A DNA stretch of 64,000 nucleotides from Voacanga thouarsii (lineage: Eukaryota > Streptophyta > Magnoliopsida > Gentianales > Apocynaceae), in contig JANUWF010002362.1 of assembly GCA_026120185.1 (NCBI GenBank), forward strand, positions 2,011,001 through 2,075,000. Direction: 5' to 3'. The notes beneath the pieces were generated by a model. It saw only the letters and a list, made by a program, of their open reading frames with translations, made no database searches and had not been told where the DNA came from. Made by a program: the position numbers and the translations under genes. Below are positions 60,664 through 64,000 of the stretch, in pieces (position 1 is the stretch's first letter; each line of letters starts with the position of its first letter).

Positions 60664-61172
60664 GTAAATGTGATTGTTAATATTGTGTACATGTATGTAT
60701 ATTATGTAAAGGTTTGTGATAAACTTTATTCAGGAGAAGTGATTCATTACTACTTACTGATCATGTGGTTGGCTCACTCTTCAATATTTCCGCATTTCAG
60801 ATTTTAATGATGATCAGTGGTACGAAGGTCCTTTCTATTAGAAATATGTTCAGGATATAGAACGAAGTCAGAATTCAATTTTTTTTTTTTTAGTGCTTTT
60901 GTTATTCTTTTGTTCAAATTCTTTTCATGTTAGTTAAGCACTTGTTGGGAGAGGTGTAAGATTAGATTTTTATTCTTCATGCAATAAGTTATTCAGGTTG
61001 TAGTTGGGTTTTGGTCATATTTTTCTTAGGAAAAAATTTAGCTATGATATATTTGGTTTATTATTTTTTGGAAAGTATTTTGATTATTTAAGTTTTAATG
61101 TAATGCTTTTTATTATTAGAGAAATATTCTAGTGATACAGTCGTGCCACGTCCTATGGGCACGAGGCGTGGC
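59239..61172 (+). repeat. Right LTR of gag-only gypsy element (1934 bp)
   Basis: Starts TGTAAAACCCGC after a purine-rich GAGTGGTAGAA and ends GAGGCGTGGCA. 60345-61172 matches the truncated left LTR. It holds a (TGT)n tract at 60589-60662 and a degraded version of the terminal inverted repeat. The first 1.1 kb has no partner left in the window. Confidence 0.82.
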
Positions 61173-63118
61173 AAAACCAGTGAATTTCGAAAACTCCTTA
61201 ACATAACTGGAATATGCAAGTGTGGAAAGAGATCTTCCTTTCAACCCTCAGACTCTTGAAATAAAATAAAAAAATTCAATTCTATAACACTATGCAAATG
61301 AGCCTCCATTTAACTTAAAGATTTGGTGACTATAGATTTTGCAGTTTTATTCAATATTCTTTTAGCCTCCTTCTGTTTCTGTTTCTGTTTTGTTGACTGT
61401 CAGCCCTCATTGTGGGGATACTGATCTTTCAACAATAAGTTGGAAAAACTAAAATCCAAATTATATGAGGATTTACTATGATCAAAGATCTAATGCATTA
61501 ATTATCATTAATGAAACTATCTAAAATGGAATAAGGACTCACTCAGGGATGGCGTTCTGTTCAAGGGGAAAACATGTGGAAAAAGAGAAGATGTGTCACT
61601 TTGTTTTAACCTAGAAACTTGAAGTCCAAAAATGGTATAACATCTCCAAGATAGAGGTGATTCATATTGTTTGAAGGTGCTTGAATCTAACTAAGTTCAC
61701 CAACAACTTTGATTGTTAACTATACAAAAACATGTTTGTGTTGCCCTTATAGAGAACATAAAACTTTTTTATTTCAAGCAAAAAATCCATGTGCATAAGC
61801 TTTCTACATTTGAAATATACTATTAGTTTGTTTGACCTATTAAATATGAAACCCCTTAGATTAACCTTCCAAAAAAAGAGAGGCAAGAATAGTAAGAAGA
61901 AAGAACTAAAATAGAACCAATCTGGTGTATTTTAGAAATGCAGGGAAGAAATCTAGTGGCATTTCAGATACTTGGTAATTGATTGCATGGATGAAGGAAG
62001 AAGAACACTGAACAAGAGAAGAGGATTGTAGTAATTAGATTTTTGCTGGCAGAAATGAATTTTTTTGGGAACAATTTGTAGTTAATAGACAGTTTAGTTA
62101 TTTGATTCACTTATATTTTAGAGCCAGTGGTTTCCAAAATTCACAGAATTAGGTATGCAAGTGAAGTACCATCCTTATTTCCATATGCAGACTGTTGAAA
62201 TAGAATAAATAAGTTTAATATGACAACAATAAGCAAATGAACCTCCATTTATCTCAAAGACTTGATGTAATATGAAAATGCTAGATCCCATGCTTAATTA
62301 ATAGCATTTTGTCCTTGACTTATTTCTTATTAGTTTATTGGAAGCCCTAGCTTGTAAGGACACAAATCTTTCAACTTCATAGAAAACAATAATCAACTAG
62401 ATTACAGAAGAATCAGGAATTTTTATCTTTGTTTTTTTCCCTATTTTCCTAATATGTAGAACTATCAATAGTTTAAGCCTCTGTGGTTCCTCATTATTTG
62501 ATTGTTTCTACAATTGAAGACTTATGAAAATATTATTTCTTGCATAAACTCAAGTTTAAAGTGGTAGCATTGCAGGAGAATTACTATGGCACGAAACTAT
62601 CACCCTTGGCTTACTCTTTTTCAAGGGAGGCTAGAAGTATGGGGTGAATGACAATTAAGATACAAAAAATCAAACTATTCTATCATCTCAAAAGTGAATA
62701 TAAATTACTCTTACAAGATTTGAAGCTAATTCACCTTTGGTGTTTGCAGAGAATAAGAGAAAGCATTCTAAGCTGTGAATTGGCTTAGACCTAGCAGAGC
62801 AATTGTTCTTTTAATTGATAACAGAAACTAGCCTTCAAAGCATTTGAAATTTCTGCTAGGTTGTAAGCATGAGATTGCAAGCCATAGACAAATATCTAGT
62901 GCATGATTTTTCCATGCTTTTAACCAAAAAATTGAGAAACATAAAAGTCATATCATCTAGAACACAGTGGTGAATCCCACGTTGTGTAGTGTATTGAAAG
63001 CTAATAATTCCTGAGTCATATATTATCATTTTGGTAATACTATAGACAGAGAAAAAAGTTAATCTAGAAAACTTTGATGGTGATATTCTATGCAGCATTT
63101 AATTTCAAATTTTAACTC
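61173..63118. other. Non-coding DNA with a diverged duplication
   Basis: No protein domain or RNA gene recognised. 61200-61430 and about 62140-62380 are diverged copies, sharing for example GCAAATGARCCTCCATTTA and GATCTTTCAAC-like text, about 940 bp apart in direct orientation. Similarity fades on either side. Confidence 0.55.
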
Positions 63119-64000
63119 ATCAAATTAATGATCTAACCGTTAGATTTGTTAAAATTGTTAAGAAAAATATTATGATCAAATTTGAAGATAATCGGATATA
63201 TTTTGACACATAATCTGGCATAAATTTGTAAAAATACCCAAAACCTAATACATTTACAAAGATAGGTGAATCAAATTAACGATTCAATTGTTAGATTTGT
63301 TGAAATTGTTAAGAAAAGTGTTATGACTAAATTTGAAGGTAATCAAATTTATTTTGTTACATAATCTAGCATAATATCTATAAAAATGCTTAAAACCTAG
63401 CGCATTTACAAATATAGGTGCATCAAATTAAAAAAAAAAAGTTTTATGACCAAATTTGAAGGTAATCAGATATATTTTTCACATAATCTGGCATAATCTC
63501 TATAAAAATGCACAAAATCTAATGCATTTACAAAGATATGAATATGAAATTAATAATCTCACCATTAGATTTGTTAATATTTCTAAAAATGGTATTATGA
63601 CCAAATTTGAAGATAATATAATATACTTTTCCAAATAATCTGGTATAATCTCTATAAAAATGCCTGAAACCTAATATATTTACAAAGCTAAGCATATCAA
63701 ATTAATGATCCAACCATTAGATTTTTTAAAATTACTAGAAAAAGTATTGTGACCAAATCTGAATGTAATCAGACATATTTTTCCACATAATCTATTATAG
63801 TACTATAAAAATGCCTGAAACCTAACGCATTTATTAAGATATGCATATCAAATTAATGATTCTACCATTAGATTTGTCAAAATCGTTTAAAAAAAAATGT
63901 ATTATGACCAATTTGAAGGTAATTGAATATATTTTTTTCACATAATCTAACATAATCTCTATTAAAATGCCCAAAACCGAACGCATTTAAAAAGTTAGGT
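63119..64000. repeat. Satellite array, about 151-bp monomer, running off the window
   Basis: Six direct repeats begin at 63119, 63270, 63422, 63544, 63696 and 63847, each with ATCAAATTAA- or ATGAAATTAA-like text at the start, ACCAAATTTGAAGGTAATC-like text in the middle and GCATTTACAAAGATA-like text at the end. Spacings are 151, 152, 122, 152 and 151. The third monomer has lost about 30 bp and has a poly-A run instead. Monomers are clearly diverged from each other. No coding potential. Confidence 0.93.

Larger units (their letters stand above)
40111..61172 (+). mobile_element. Gag-only gypsy element (TR-GAG-like), split by a nested copia element
   Basis: Left LTR 40111-40922 (5' truncated), PBS 40928, gag 41124-41808 continuing at 58583-59093, only about 140 bp of non-coding DNA, then right LTR 59239-61172. 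No protease, RT or integrase lies between gag and the 3' LTR. This matches the plan of plant TR-GAG elements (non-autonomous, gag only), though a pol deletion in this one copy would look the same. Cut by the copia element at 41809-58582. Confidence 0.8.

Noticed and set aside
63119..64000. CRISPR-like array
   Set aside because: Monomers are contiguous 151-bp units without unique spacers, in plant-type DNA; it is a satellite.

Overview
The window looks like plant (angiosperm) repeat-rich heterochromatin. The evidence is that recognisable coding sequence is all of LTR-retrotransposon type (Ty3/gypsy and Ty1/copia Gag, protease, RT, RNase H, integrase, one chromodomain), three primer-binding sites resemble the 3' end of plant initiator tRNA-Met, and the rest is AT-rich with microsatellites and a 151-bp satellite. 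I find no host protein-coding gene, rRNA or genuine tRNA gene. Almost every retroelement reading frame is broken, so nearly all coding calls are pseudogenes. The species cannot be told from the sequence.

Layout. 1-5742: AT-rich DNA with microsatellites and a decayed minus-strand Athila/Tat-like LTR and PBS. 5743-18287: a chromodomain gypsy element (Tekay/Del-like) with 4.24-kb LTRs, an extra acidic ORF before gag, gag-pol, and a 3' LTR cut off at 18287. 18288-21276: a minus-strand copia pol fragment. 21277-31371: a copia LTR (plus strand, Angela-like) split by a solo LTR of the Tekay-like family (22190-30845), which is itself split by a second solo LTR of that family (22803-27217). 31372-32989: an unclassified LTR-like repeat. 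32990-40110: a 5'-truncated SIRE-like copia element ending in its 3' LTR. 40111-61172: a gag-only gypsy element (TR-GAG-like). Its gag is split at 41808/58583 by a 16.8-kb Angela-like copia element (41809-58582, minus strand), which carries a third Tekay-like solo LTR (50782-55146) and a 3.2-kb internal tandem duplication. 61173-63118: non-coding DNA with a diverged duplication. 63119-64000: a satellite array running off the window.

Nesting is supported by target-site duplications: ATAGT around the copia element, CTTTA and GCTGA around two solo LTRs, and ACAAC/ACAAT around the outer solo LTR. The four Tekay-like LTRs (5743, 22190, 22803, 50782) are all on the plus strand. They share an unusual build: a tRNA-like A-box/B-box module about 250 bp from the start, a pyrimidine (CT)n tract about 1.9 kb in (with an upstream TATA box in some copies), intron-like GT/AG signals in the downstream part, and a GC-rich double hairpin at the 3' end.

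The least expected coding signal is the short acidic ORF at 10082-10546, between the PBS and gag of the Tekay-like element. It holds two textbook-like SUMO-interacting motifs (VIIL and IVDL, each followed by Ser/Asp/Glu). I cannot search databases, so novelty is unproven.
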